NCBI GenBank assembly: GCA_902729415.1
Contig: CACVCF010000001.1
Coordinates: 1 to 64,000, forward strand
DNA length: 64,000 nt
Direction of reading: 5' to 3'
Origin: Terasakiella magnetica
GTDB lineage: Bacteria > Pseudomonadota > Alphaproteobacteria > Rhodospirillales > Magnetospirillaceae
How positions within the stretch are numbered: position 1 is the first letter of the stretch; each line of letters opens with the position of its first letter. The position numbers and the translations under genes were made by a program. The notes beneath the pieces were generated by a model. That model did not search any database, had not been told where the DNA came from, and worked only from the letters and a program-made list of their open reading frames with translations. This document shows positions 18,092-26,908 of the stretch, one piece after another.

Positions 18092-19858
18092 CTAGAAATT
18101 CCGCGTCACATAGGCCCCGAGGAAATCGCGGTCACCCAACTGCTGGCTGAGAACGCCGCCGCCGAAGAAGTGGCTGAAATTGACGCCGCCCTGCCAGACC
18201 GCCGGGTTCTGCATGAAATTGACATAGACGTTGAGGGACTTGGCACCCTGGAGGTAATTACCCTGGAAGTTGGGGGTGTTGCCGTACATGGCCCAGAAGA
18301 AGGTGGCGCCCGGCGTCACCTGCCATCCCGGAATGATGCTGCCGTCATAGGTCAGGTTGTAGTCGATGGTCATGCCCGCCGAATGGGCGGTGCCCTTGCT
18401 GCCGGTGATGGGGCTGCCGGTATAGGAATTCTTGGCCAGCCACGGGAAGTACCCGGCCTGATAGCCCTGGACCACGCCCTGCCCATTGACGGAGGACGAG
18501 ACCAGCTTGTTGTCGTTCACGCCGGGATAAAAGATCCAGGTGCCTTCCATGGTCAGCGAACCGCTGTCGGCTCCGATTCTGCCGATGAAGGGATACTCGC
18601 TGGGGGTCATGGCCAGCAGGCCGACCACATCGGTCTGGAACTTCTGCATCTCCTTCCACTGGTGGCAGTTGATGCCGGTAGGGGTGTTGGCCGAAGACAG
18701 ATCCATGGGATTGCTGCTGGCGGAGCAACCGGTCAAGGCGACGGCGTCGCGGGGACGGTAGGACACCTCCGACCCGATGGACCAATCGCCCGCCGGGAAA
18801 TTGGCGCTGACGCCGTAAAGCTGGCGGTTTTCCAGATACTTCGCCGACACGGTGCCGTTGACGTTGTTGTCAAGCACCGGCAGCTTGTCGTGATAGTTCA
18901 AGAAATAGAAGCCCAGGTCCACCTGGGTTCCCGCGGGCTTGAAGTGGACATTGACGCCGAACTGCCCCTGGCTGCTGGGCTCCATGTCGGGGCCCATATT
19001 GACCGCCAGGGCGCCCGGAGTCTGGGGCGTGGCGGCCAAATTGGCGTTATTGGCATTCAGGTAGATGGGCTTGGCCCCGGCGCCGAGATTGTTGCTGACC
19101 GACCAGTAGGTGCCCACCGGCGCGAAGGCGGCGTGGTTCCAGTAGAACTGGTAATAGGCCTCGACGTTGATGTTGGGCGTGATGGCCTGGGCGAAGCTGA
19201 TCATCGGCGCCGGAATCACCGCTTCCTTCAACTGGGTTCCCGGAATGGCCAGCTTTTGCAGATCCATGGAATTGGTGGCGTTGATGCCGCCCGCAGCCCA
19301 CACGCTTTCGCCCCAGTTGACCACCTGATTGCCCAGGCGGACATGACCGCGCTTTTGCGCAATGTCGTAATCCTTGCTGACCCACAGGTCGAGCATCTGG
19401 GCATCGTGTCCGATCCGCTTGCGCGCGGCATCCTCAAGGGCGGCGTACTGGGTGAAACGGGCGGCGGGATCAAAGCTGGCCGTGCCGCGCCCCATGAATT
19501 TATAGCCGTCATACCCGCTCAGCAGCAGTTCGGTGGTGCCCTTGAGATAGCCGGTATAGGGCTGCCACTTGTTATAGTTCAGATTGCCGGTGTGGCCGTT
19601 GCCCCACTGGGCGGTATTGGCGCTGGAGCCGCACCCGGCCGAGCCGCCACCGCCCGCGTCACGGGCGCCGGTCAGACCGCAGGACGGATCCTGGGCACGG
19701 ATGCCGATACCGGCGGTGACCTGGGTCACCCACGACGCATGGACCCCCTCGATATCGAATTCGGCGGCCCGGACCGCGCCGGACATGGCGGCGATGCCGC
19801 CCGCGACACCGACGGCAAGCCGCGTCGTGCGCAATAACATTCCACGAAATGCGTTCAT
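18092..19858 (-). CDS. DUF1302 outer-membrane protein
   Basis: 588 residues with a signal peptide ending near VRAAEF. The body is rich in aromatic and alternating residues typical of a beta-barrel and ends in VTRNF with a terminal Phe, the usual outer-membrane sorting signal. The VRLGNQVVNWGESVW segment is characteristic of DUF1302. Six or more Cys in the mature part (for example DPSCGL, AGCGSS, TGCSAS, INCHQW) could form disulfides. The start at 19858 is favoured by AGAGG 7 nt upstream; the ATG six bases earlier has no spacing. DUF1302 and DUF1329 genes nearly always pair. A role in passage of hydrophobic compounds is inferred. Confidence 0.88.
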   Translation of the reverse strand: MNAFRGMLLRTTRLAVGVAGGIAAMSGAVRAAEFDIEGVHASWVTQVTAGIGIRAQDPSCGLTGARDAGGGGSAGCGSSANTAQWGNGHTGNLNYNKWQPYTGYLKGTTELLLSGYDGYKFMGRGTASFDPAARFTQYAALEDAARKRIGHDAQMLDLWVSKDYDIAQKRGHVRLGNQVVNWGESVWAAGGINATNSMDLQKLAIPGTQLKEAVIPAPMISFAQAITPNINVEAYYQFYWNHAAFAPVGTYWSVSNNLGAGAKPIYLNANNANLAATPQTPGALAVNMGPDMEPSSQGQFGVNVHFKPAGTQVDLGFYFLNYHDKLPVLDNNVNGTVSAKYLENRQLYGVSANFPAGDWSIGSEVSYRPRDAVALTGCSASSNPMDLSSANTPTGINCHQWKEMQKFQTDVVGLLAMTPSEYPFIGRIGADSGSLTMEGTWIFYPGVNDNKLVSSSVNGQGVVQGYQAGYFPWLAKNSYTGSPITGSKGTAHSAGMTIDYNLTYDGSIIPGWQVTPGATFFWAMYGNTPNFQGNYLQGAKSLNVYVNFMQNPAVWQGGVNFSHFFGGGVLSQQLGDRDFLGAYVTRNF

Positions 19859-19936
19859 GGTCATACCTCTTGGCGAAGTTCAGCCGTCCCGGCGCCATTC
19901 CGGCGCCGGTCGATCCACGTGTTCAGATGAAAAGCG

Positions 19937-21253
19937 TTACCGCTCGCTGACCGCGCGCAGCGTCTCGGACGAGAAGAATCCGTCGGTAAAACGGCTGTCG
20001 TTGTTGGCGTCGGGCAGCCAGCGGATGTCTTGCGGCGCGCCCAAGGTGGCCTGGTCGAAGACATAGCGGCCATTCAGCAGATCGTACTGGACGAAGGCCT
20101 CCACATCGCACGATCCGCCCAATTCCCAGACCGGGATCGAGAAGCCCTCGCGCACCTTCCACAGGCGGCCCTGGGCGTCGTAATCCTCGCCCGCCAGGGC
20201 CAGGAAGGTATCCTCGTCGAAATACATCACCTTCTTGGGCGCCACGTGGCGGACGTCGGGCTTGGCGGTGCCTTCGACCATGATCACCCGGTGCAGTTCG
20301 TAATGCCGGTGTTCGGGGTTGATGTATTTGTCCTGGGCCACATCCTTGAACGCGGTCTTGTAGTTGTAGACCGCGAAGCTGTGGTAGGGGACGAACATCT
20401 CCTTCTTGCCGATGACCTTCCAGTCGAAGCGGTCGATGGGGCCGTTGAACAAGAACGGCTCGTCGAGGGCGTAATTGTTCTCGAACCCGATCTGCGGCGC
20501 ATCGTACTGATAGGTCGGCATCCGGCGGACGCGGCGCTGGCCGGGGAAATAGTAATAGCTCTCGGCGGAGGCCTGCTTGAGGGAATAGCGCTGGACGATG
20601 CCTTGCCCCGCCAAAGCGGGCGGCTCGTTGTAGGAAAAGTAGATGCCGTAATGCAGGCCGTTGTTGATGTCGGACGAATTCTGCCCCTTGGCGCCCCAGG
20701 GATAGAACGTGTGCTGCGGCCCGGAGGTGGCGATCCATTCACTGTTGCCGGGGCGCGGCGACACCGCCGTGGTGGTCTTGGGCCAGACCACGCCGACACC
20801 GCGATAGCGGGTCTGATAGTTCCACAGGATCTGGGCGCCATTGGTGGGATTGGGGAACAAGGTGCCGGGCAAGACGCCGGAATCGACAAAATTGCCGGTA
20901 GCGTCCAGCTTGGCGCTGGCGGCGTTCTGCTTGCTGTTGGCCTGGACCCAGTCGGGATAGCCGCAATCGCGGCGTGTCGGATAGACGTCCATGCGGTAAT
21001 CGGGTTTCTGCTTGAACAAAGCCACCTGACCGGGGGTCAGCTTGTCGGCGTACTGATCCACATTGGCCGCCGTAATGGAAAACAGCGCCTTGTCGGCCTT
21101 GTGCTTCCAGTAATCGCCGCGGACCTGACCATAGCTCCACCCGCCGTCGGGAAGCGCCGGCCCCGAGAATTCGGGAATATTGTCGGCCGCGGCGGTGCCA
21201 ATCGACACACCGAGAGCAATGGCTCCAGACAGAGAAATCCTTGAAACCTTCAT
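19937..21253 (-). CDS. DUF1329 exported protein
   Basis: 438 residues with a signal peptide (MKVSRISLSGAIALGVSIG, ending AAADN). Family signatures include TPFP-like PNPTNGAQILWNYQ, RVRRMPTYQYD and DRFDWKVIGKKEM. The fold resembles LolA/LolB-type lipid carriers in this family (DUF1329 is related to outer-membrane lipoprotein-sorting folds). ATG 21253 has GGGAGG upstream and follows a 447-bp regulatory gap. It is the first gene of the leftward operon that ends with aldehyde dehydrogenase. Together with DUF1302, RND and YCF48 it probably forms an envelope-spanning carrier system. Confidence 0.87.
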   Translation of the reverse strand: MKVSRISLSGAIALGVSIGTAAADNIPEFSGPALPDGGWSYGQVRGDYWKHKADKALFSITAANVDQYADKLTPGQVALFKQKPDYRMDVYPTRRDCGYPDWVQANSKQNAASAKLDATGNFVDSGVLPGTLFPNPTNGAQILWNYQTRYRGVGVVWPKTTTAVSPRPGNSEWIATSGPQHTFYPWGAKGQNSSDINNGLHYGIYFSYNEPPALAGQGIVQRYSLKQASAESYYYFPGQRRVRRMPTYQYDAPQIGFENNYALDEPFLFNGPIDRFDWKVIGKKEMFVPYHSFAVYNYKTAFKDVAQDKYINPEHRHYELHRVIMVEGTAKPDVRHVAPKKVMYFDEDTFLALAGEDYDAQGRLWKVREGFSIPVWELGGSCDVEAFVQYDLLNGRYVFDQATLGAPQDIRWLPDANNDSRFTDGFFSSETLRAVSER

Positions 21254-21700
21254 CGACATCCTCCCGGTTATTTTATCAGGCCGGCTGATTTCCGCTTTGG
21301 TAACGCAAAGCGCACGGCCACAGTTTTTTGTGTAACACCAAATACAAAAACGAGTGCATCCGTTAAAAGAAGGTATAAAATTCCTGTCGCGCATAAAATA
21401 ATGCACGCTATTTGTGATATTGATGTTTTTCGGCGATCTTCCGATGCGCCTTCCAAGCCTTCCCTCTGCCTGCCTTACGGCGGACACGCCCGATACGCGG
21501 CCATTTTTTGTTTTTTGACCACTCTCTCCGCGAGCCGTATCTGGATACCAAGAACGCAGGAAGCTTCGATATAACCAAATGTGGTTATTCGGCTGTCAGG
21601 GCTGCTATGTTAGCCCTGCAATGGTGGCGACTATCTCGTTACTGCGGTGCAGCATTTATTTTACTAATTCTTATGTCTCACCTTTTGCGGAAGAAAGGCA
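21254..21700. promoter_or_regulatory. Divergent regulatory region between the two amine-linked operons
   Basis: 447 bp, notably AT-richer than its neighbours, between the DUF1329 start and the response-regulator start. It contains one ATAACC-N6-GGTTAT palindrome and a -10-like TATGTT at 21606-21611. No coding frame with a ribosome site is supported. Confidence 0.65.
21571..21588. promoter_or_regulatory. Operator copy 1, ATAACC-N6-GGTTAT
   Basis: Perfect 6-bp arms with spacer AAATGT. Its centre is about 38 bp before a start inferred from TATGTT (21606-21611), so it is placed for activation of the response-regulator gene. It also lies upstream of the divergent DUF1329 operon. Two more copies occur at 22345 and 35885. 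Confidence 0.6.
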
Positions 21701-22324
21701 ATGCCGGTGCGAGCCCTGATCGTTGACGACCACCCCTTGTTCCGCGAAGCCCTGGCCTTTGTGCTGTCGCGGGTCGAGGAGGATGCCGTTGCCGTCCAGG
21801 CCGATTCGCTGGAACAGGCGACATCGGTTCTTTCCGATGATCCCGCCTTCGATCTGGTTCTGCTTGATCTGGGCTTGCCCGGCGCAGGTGGTCTGGCCGG
21901 GGTTCTGACCATCCGCAGTCTGGTGCCCACCACCCCCATCGTCGTGGTCTCGGCGGCGGAAGACCCCGACCTGATTCAGCGTGCCGTCCGCCTCGGCATC
22001 AGCGGCTATATCGCCAAGAGCAGCAGCGGCGGCGTCATGCATGCGGCCCTCGCGCGCATCCTGAGCGGCGACACCCATTTTCCGCAGGAAGCCAGCGCAC
22101 CGCCGCCGCCCGGCCCGTCGAACCGTTCCGACGGCCTGGAGCAACTGACCCCCCGGCAATTGACGGTCCTGCGGCTTCTCGGCGAGGCCAAATCCAACAA
22201 GCAGATCGCCTATGAGCTGAGCATCAGCCAGGAAACCGTCAAAATCCATATCTCGGCCATCTTGCGCAAACTCGGCGTCTCCAGCCGGGCGCAGGCCACC
22301 ATGATGGCCTTCAAGATGAAATGA
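21701..22324 (+). CDS. LuxR/NarL-family response regulator
   Basis: 207 residues. Receiver domain with acidic pair D9/D10 (IVDDHPLF), phospho-acceptor D56 (LLDLGLPG) and a conserved Lys in YIAKSSSGG. A proline-rich linker precedes a C-terminal LuxR helix-turn-helix (LTPRQLTVLRLLGEAKSNKQ, then SISQETVKIHISAILRKL). It is the only DNA-binding regulator in the amine dehydrogenase region; Paracoccus uses an AraC-type QhpR instead. A FIST-domain hybrid kinase at the end of the qhp operon is its likely partner. The ATAACC-N6-GGTTAT palindromes before and after it are the best candidate binding sites. Confidence 0.92.
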   Translation: MPVRALIVDDHPLFREALAFVLSRVEEDAVAVQADSLEQATSVLSDDPAFDLVLLDLGLPGAGGLAGVLTIRSLVPTTPIVVVSAAEDPDLIQRAVRLGISGYIAKSSSGGVMHAALARILSGDTHFPQEASAPPPPGPSNRSDGLEQLTPRQLTVLRLLGEAKSNKQIAYELSISQETVKIHISAILRKLGVSSRAQATMMAFKMK

Positions 22325-22344
22325 GAGCCCCCGGCACCGGCCTG

Positions 22345-22362
22345 ATAACCCCAATTGGTTAT
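22345..22362. promoter_or_regulatory. Operator copy 2, ATAACC-N6-GGTTAT
   Basis: Perfect palindrome with 7-bp arms when flanks are included (GATAACC and GGTTATC), spacer CCAATT. It lies 107 bp before the qhpA ATG and 20 bp after the regulator gene. It is the probable activator site of the qhp operon; a clear -10 is not evident. Confidence 0.6.
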
Positions 22363-22468
22363 CGTCCATCGGGATGGCAGCTGATGTAGTGTCAAGCCAC
22401 ATCATTGCATGGGTGGCAGCCCCTGCGGCCATGGCCGCCTTGGCGCCGTCCGGTCCCGGAGGTCGAGT

Positions 22469-24046
22469 ATGAAGCGCATGTCCTTGGGGTTACGGTTCGC
22501 GGCGTGGGCCTCGCTGGCTCTGGCCGCCCTGATGCCCGCCCACGAGGCCCACGCCGCCGAACCGTCAGGCCCCGCCTTGCTCAACGCCAAGTGTTCGACC
22601 TGCCACGCCCGATCCGAGACCGGCGCCCTCTTCCGCATCGATGCCCAGCGCAAGACGCCCGAAGGCTGGATGATGACCATAGACCGGATGCAGAAATGGC
22701 ACGGCGTCATCCTGACCGAGGCCGAGGAAGCCACCCTGATCAAGCATCTGGCAGATACCAGGGGCCTCGCCCCCGAGGAGGCAGCCCCTTTCCGCTATGC
22801 CGTCGAGCGCCGCACCCTGGTGGAAACACCCGACGATTCCGATCTGGCGGCCATGTGCGCCCGCTGCCACTCCTATGCCCGCGTCGGGCTGCAACGCCGC
22901 GCCGAGGGCGAATGGCGGCGTCTGGCCCATATGCATCTGGGGCAGTGGCCGACATTGGAGTATCAATCCCTGTCGCGCGACCGCAAATGGTGGGAGCTGG
23001 CCTCGGGCGAGCTGCCGGGCAAGCTGGCCGCCAAGTGGCCCCTGGTCTCCGAGGCCTGGACCGCATGGCAGCGCCACCCCACCGCCAGCCTTGCCGGACG
23101 CTGGCGGGTCGCCGGACACCGCCCCGGTAAGGGCGATTATCAGGGCGTCCTGACCATCGGGCGCGGCAACGGCGAGGACCGCTACAGCCTCGACTACCAG
23201 CTGACCTGGGCCGACGGCACCGTCGAGCGGGCCAGCGGCGGCGCGGTGCTTTACACCGGCTATGAGTGGCGCGGCGCGGTGACGCTGGGCAACGAGCGGG
23301 TCAGCGAAGTGCTGCGGCTCTCCCCCGACGGCACCCGTTTGCACGGCCGCTGGTTCGTCGATGGCCAAGACGCCATCGGCGCCGACATGGTGGCGGTGCG
23401 GGGCAAGGCCGTCATCGCCGCGCTTTCGCCCGCTTATCTCAAGGCCGGGGAAACCCGCCGCATCACCATCGCGGGCAGCGGCCTCGGCGGCACGGTCTCC
23501 CTGGGGGCGGACGTGCGGATCGACAAGATCGAAACCGCCACCGCCGAGACCGTGACCGTCATCGCTTCGGCACAGGCCAAAGCCAAGCCCGGCCTGCGCG
23601 ACGTGGCGGTGGGGACGGCCAAGGCCTCCGGCGCCCTGGCGGTCTATGATGCCGTCAGCAGCGTGCGGGTCGAGCCGGAAACCATGCTGGCCCGGCTGGG
23701 CGGCGGCGGCGCACCGGTGCCGGTGGCTCCGGCCCAGTTCGAGGCGGTGGCCTATATGGCCGCCCCCGAGGGTGAAATCCGTATCGGCCCCATGCCCGCC
23801 AAATGGTCGGCGGCGGGATTCGACGAAACCGCCATCCACGACGAGGATGCCCGCTTTGGCGGTGTCGTGTCGGCCAGCGGTCTGTTCACCCCCGCCGAGG
23901 CTGGCCCCAATTCCAAGCGAAACGGCAACAACAACGTCGCCAATCTGCTGATCAAGGCCGAAATCGGCGACGGCGCCCGCGTGGTCGAGGGCAAGGCCCA
24001 CCTTATCGTGGCGCCCCAGCGCTGGAACGACGCTGCGATCCGATAG
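22469..24046 (+). CDS. qhpA: Quinohemoprotein amine dehydrogenase, alpha subunit (diheme)
   Basis: 525 residues with a signal peptide ending near AHAAEP. Two c-type heme sites are in the N-terminal domain: C42-S-T-C45-H46 and C130-A-R-C133-H134. Three beta-barrel or Ig-like domains follow, as in the known alpha subunit. In the periplasm it passes electrons from the quinone in the gamma subunit to soluble carriers. ATG 22469 has GGAGG 6 nt upstream. It is first in the order qhpA-D-C-B-F-E; published clusters have E before F. All parts of the structural enzyme are present and intact. Confidence 0.93.
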   Translation: MKRMSLGLRFAAWASLALAALMPAHEAHAAEPSGPALLNAKCSTCHARSETGALFRIDAQRKTPEGWMMTIDRMQKWHGVILTEAEEATLIKHLADTRGLAPEEAAPFRYAVERRTLVETPDDSDLAAMCARCHSYARVGLQRRAEGEWRRLAHMHLGQWPTLEYQSLSRDRKWWELASGELPGKLAAKWPLVSEAWTAWQRHPTASLAGRWRVAGHRPGKGDYQGVLTIGRGNGEDRYSLDYQLTWADGTVERASGGAVLYTGYEWRGAVTLGNERVSEVLRLSPDGTRLHGRWFVDGQDAIGADMVAVRGKAVIAALSPAYLKAGETRRITIAGSGLGGTVSLGADVRIDKIETATAETVTVIASAQAKAKPGLRDVAVGTAKASGALAVYDAVSSVRVEPETMLARLGGGGAPVPVAPAQFEAVAYMAAPEGEIRIGPMPAKWSAAGFDETAIHDEDARFGGVVSASGLFTPAEAGPNSKRNGNNNVANLLIKAEIGDGARVVEGKAHLIVAPQRWNDAAIR

Positions 24047-24054
24047 GAACCGTC

Positions 24055-25485
24055 ATGAACTGGTGCCTTCCCCACGGCATGATCCGAGACTACCGCATCG
24101 ATGACCGGCGGGTGCTGTTCCATGTGCCCACCACCAGCCTGTTCGAACTGGACGCGGCGGCGGCGGCGGTGATGGATCAGCTTTCCAGCGCCGAGAGCCT
24201 GACCGCCGACGCAATGGCCGTGCGGCTGGACGGCCGCTTCACGCCGCCGGTGCTGGCCGAGGCGCTGGAGAATCTCGCCGCACTGGGGGTGATCCATCCG
24301 CTGGCCGGCGGCGCACCGGTGCGCCAGCCCCCGCCGGTGCCCGACGACGCCCTGACCACCGTGGTGCTGACCCTGACCACCGGCTGCAATCTGGCCTGCA
24401 CCTATTGCTACAAGGAAGATCTCAGCCGCCCGGCCCAGGCCCAGACCCTGTCGTTCGACCATGCCTGCCGCGCCGTCGATCTGCTGATCGCCCGGTCGGG
24501 ACAGCGGCCGCGGGTCAATCTCACCTTCTTCGGCGGCGAGCCCCTGACCGCCCTGCCCATGATCCGCCGGGTGGTGGCCTATGCCCAGGATCGGGGCGCC
24601 GAGACCGGCAAGGCCTTTGATTTCTCGCTGACCACCAACGCCACCTTGCTCGACGATGCCACCATCGACTTTCTGGCGGCCCATCGGTTCGGCGTCACCG
24701 TCAGCATGGACGGCCCCGAGGCGGTCCACGACCGCAACCGCCGCACCGGCGGCGGCCACGGCACCCATGCGGTGGTGGCGGCCAAGGCCCGCCGCCTGCT
24801 GGAGCGCTACCCTGGCCGTCCCATCGGAGCGCGGGTGACCTTGACCAAGGGGGTGACCGATCTGGCGGCCATCTTCCGCCATCTCCGCGATGACATCGGT
24901 TTCGCCGAGGTGGGATTCGCCCCGGTCACCGCCGGGCTGCCTGCCGGATTCGGACTGGACGCGGCGGAAACCCGCCAGGTGTTCGACGGATTGGCCGCCC
25001 TGGCGCTGGAATGGCGCGACGGCGCGCTGGCTGGCCGTGATACCGGCTTTTCCAATATCAGCCAGATGATGACCGCCCTGGACGAGGGCAGCTCCAAGCT
25101 GATCCCCTGCGGTGCCGGGGTGGCGCTGCTGGCAGTGGAGACCGGCGGCGACATCGCCTTGTGCCATCGCTTCGCAGGCAGCGGTATCTTGCGCTTCGGC
25201 CATGTGGACACCGGCCTCGACCAGGACGGGCTGGACCGCTTCGTCGCACGGGCGCGCCAGCGGACCGAAGGCTTTTGCGGCGGCTGCCATGCCCGTCATC
25301 TCTGCGCGGGCGGCTGCTATCACGAATCCTACGCCCGTCACGGCGACCCGTGGCGGCCTACCGACCATTACTGCGACCTCATGCGCGCATGGATCGACCT
25401 GGGCATTTCCATCTACGCCGAAATCATGGCGAAGACCCCCACTATCATGACCCGCCGCGCGGGATCACGAGGGAGCACCACATGA
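24055..25485 (+). CDS. qhpD: Radical SAM maturase of the amine dehydrogenase gamma subunit
   Basis: 476 residues. An N-terminal peptide-recognition region (1-100) is followed by the radical SAM cluster motif C111-X3-C115-X2-C118 ([13 protein letters not shown]) and the glycine-rich FFGGEPL. A C-terminal SPASM region holds many Cys ([30 protein letters not shown]) for auxiliary Fe-S clusters. In known systems QhpD forms the Cys-to-Asp/Glu thioether crosslinks in QhpC in the cytoplasm. It starts 8 nt after qhpA and its stop overlaps the qhpC start (ATGA), so translation is coupled to its substrate. Confidence 0.95.
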   Translation: MNWCLPHGMIRDYRIDDRRVLFHVPTTSLFELDAAAAAVMDQLSSAESLTADAMAVRLDGRFTPPVLAEALENLAALGVIHPLAGGAPVRQPPPVPDDALTTVVLTLTTGCNLACTYCYKEDLSRPAQAQTLSFDHACRAVDLLIARSGQRPRVNLTFFGGEPLTALPMIRRVVAYAQDRGAETGKAFDFSLTTNATLLDDATIDFLAAHRFGVTVSMDGPEAVHDRNRRTGGGHGTHAVVAAKARRLLERYPGRPIGARVTLTKGVTDLAAIFRHLRDDIGFAEVGFAPVTAGLPAGFGLDAAETRQVFDGLAALALEWRDGALAGRDTGFSNISQMMTALDEGSSKLIPCGAGVALLAVETGGDIALCHRFAGSGILRFGHVDTGLDQDGLDRFVARARQRTEGFCGGCHARHLCAGGCYHESYARHGDPWRPTDHYCDLMRAWIDLGISIYAEIMAKTPTIMTRRAGSRGSTT

Positions 25486-25802
25486 AGCATCTGAAGCCCA
25501 TCAACAAGAAGGCCCGGCAGATGGAGCGCCTTGCCGAGGAGGGCAAGCTCGACGAAGCCCGCGTCATGCAGGTGGTCAACGGCTGCACCTCCACCTTCGA
25601 TCCCGGCTGGGAGGTCGATCCGTTCGGCGGCATCGCCGCCCTGTGCCAGCCGGTCGAGGCCGACCTGTACGGCTGCGCCGACCCGTGCTGGTGGCCCGCC
25701 CAGGTTCCCGACACCATCAACACCCACCCCAATTGGAGCGCCGAGGCCCCGTCGGGTCATCGTGACTGGCGCAATCTGCAACCCGTGTTCCGCAAGAAGT
25801 AA
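25482..25802 (+). CDS. qhpC: Quinohemoprotein amine dehydrogenase, gamma subunit (CTQ carrier)
   Basis: 106 residues: a leader of about 28 residues ([14 protein letters not shown] and on) and a mature region with every modification site. By alignment to the Paracoccus enzyme the thioether pairs are C35-E44, C55-D61 and C69-D77, and the cysteine tryptophylquinone forms from C65 and W71. There is no Sec signal; export after crosslinking is by the ABC protein QhpF and the leader is cut by QhpE. The start overlaps the qhpD stop. The conserved [13 protein letters not shown] segment is diagnostic. Confidence 0.95.
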   Translation: MKHLKPINKKARQMERLAEEGKLDEARVMQVVNGCTSTFDPGWEVDPFGGIAALCQPVEADLYGCADPCWWPAQVPDTINTHPNWSAEAPSGHRDWRNLQPVFRKK

Positions 25803-25818
25803 CGGAGTGGAAACCGCC

Positions 25819-26907
25819 ATGAAGAGCAAGTCCCTCGCCGCGGCCCTGGTCTCGCTGTGCGTGCTGGCGTTTCCCGCCGCCGTCCGGGCCAAGGAATACA
25901 TCCTGACCGCCGTCAAGCCCAACACCTTGATGCTGGTGGACGCCGCCGCCCGCAAGGTCGAGCGCAGCTATGTCATTCCCGGCGAGGGCTCGCCGCTGGG
26001 CATCGTCGTCTCCCGCGACGGCAAGGTCGCCTATGTGGTCACCAACCATTGGGGCAGCCTGATCGGCATCGATCTCGACAGCGGCAGCGAGGTGTTCCAC
26101 GCCGATTTCAGCCATGACGACCTCAGGGTGCGCAACACCTTCGGCCTGGAACTCAGCCCCGATGGCAAGGAGGTGTTCGTCATGCAATCCTCCGTCCGCC
26201 TCGGCCAGGGAGAGTACGAGGTCAAGGATGTGGGCATCGCCGTCTATCGCACCGATGCCGGGCTGAACGCCACGCCGCAGCGCATTTTGCCGATTCCGCG
26301 CCGCACCACCAATCTTCTGGTCTCGCCCGACGGCACGCGGCTGTACGCGGTGGGCTGGGACGTGGTGACCATCGACCCCGCCGACGGCACGGTGCTCAAG
26401 GTGGACAAGGTGCTGAACTGGGACCGCAAGGACCAGGCCCCGCCCGATTTGTTCGGGGTTTGGATTCAGTACGAGCAGACCGGGATCTTCGCCAATCCCT
26501 ATTACACCACCCGCCCCGGCGCCGATCCCAAAGACCCGGCGGCGGCCCGCACCGGTATGCTGGTTCTCGACCTCGACACCGCCAAATTCACCATGGCCGA
26601 ATTCGAAGACACCAGCGCCATCATGTTCTCGTCGGTGGTCAACCCGGCGCGGCGCAACGAAGCGTTTTCGGTCTACAACACCCTGACCAAGACCGATATC
26701 GAATCCAACCGCCTGATCAAGCGGGTGCCCCTGCCCCACACCCATTACTGTCTGAACATTTCCGGCGACGGCAAGGAGCTGTACACGGCGGGCACTATGA
26801 GCGACATCGGCATCTACTCCACCGAAACCCTGGAACGGATCGGCCAGATCGACCTGCCCGGCGGCAACGACATGGGCGGCACCTGGATCCGGATGGTGCA
26901 GCGCTGA
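25819..26907 (+). CDS. qhpB: Quinohemoprotein amine dehydrogenase, beta subunit
   Basis: 362 residues with a Sec signal peptide (MKSKSLAAALVSLCVLAF, ending VRAKEY). The mature protein is a seven-bladed beta-propeller with repeated SPDG/SRDGK turns (VVSRDGKVAYVV, LSPDGKEVFVM, VSPDGTRLYAV, ISGDGKELYTAG). It contributes to the substrate pocket beside the quinone. GGAG lies 10 nt before ATG 25819. It is 16 nt after qhpC and one base before qhpF, so it is in the same transcript. Length matches the family. Confidence 0.93.
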   Translation: MKSKSLAAALVSLCVLAFPAAVRAKEYILTAVKPNTLMLVDAAARKVERSYVIPGEGSPLGIVVSRDGKVAYVVTNHWGSLIGIDLDSGSEVFHADFSHDDLRVRNTFGLELSPDGKEVFVMQSSVRLGQGEYEVKDVGIAVYRTDAGLNATPQRILPIPRRTTNLLVSPDGTRLYAVGWDVVTIDPADGTVLKVDKVLNWDRKDQAPPDLFGVWIQYEQTGIFANPYYTTRPGADPKDPAAARTGMLVLDLDTAKFTMAEFEDTSAIMFSSVVNPARRNEAFSVYNTLTKTDIESNRLIKRVPLPHTHYCLNISGDGKELYTAGTMSDIGIYSTETLERIGQIDLPGGNDMGGTWIRMVQR

Positions 26908-26908
26908 G

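Noticed and set aside
22410..22440. A sigma-54 promoter before qhpA
   Set aside because: A TGGCAG is present but the GC dinucleotide is at the wrong distance for a -24/-12 element, and the regulator is LuxR-type without an AAA domain.
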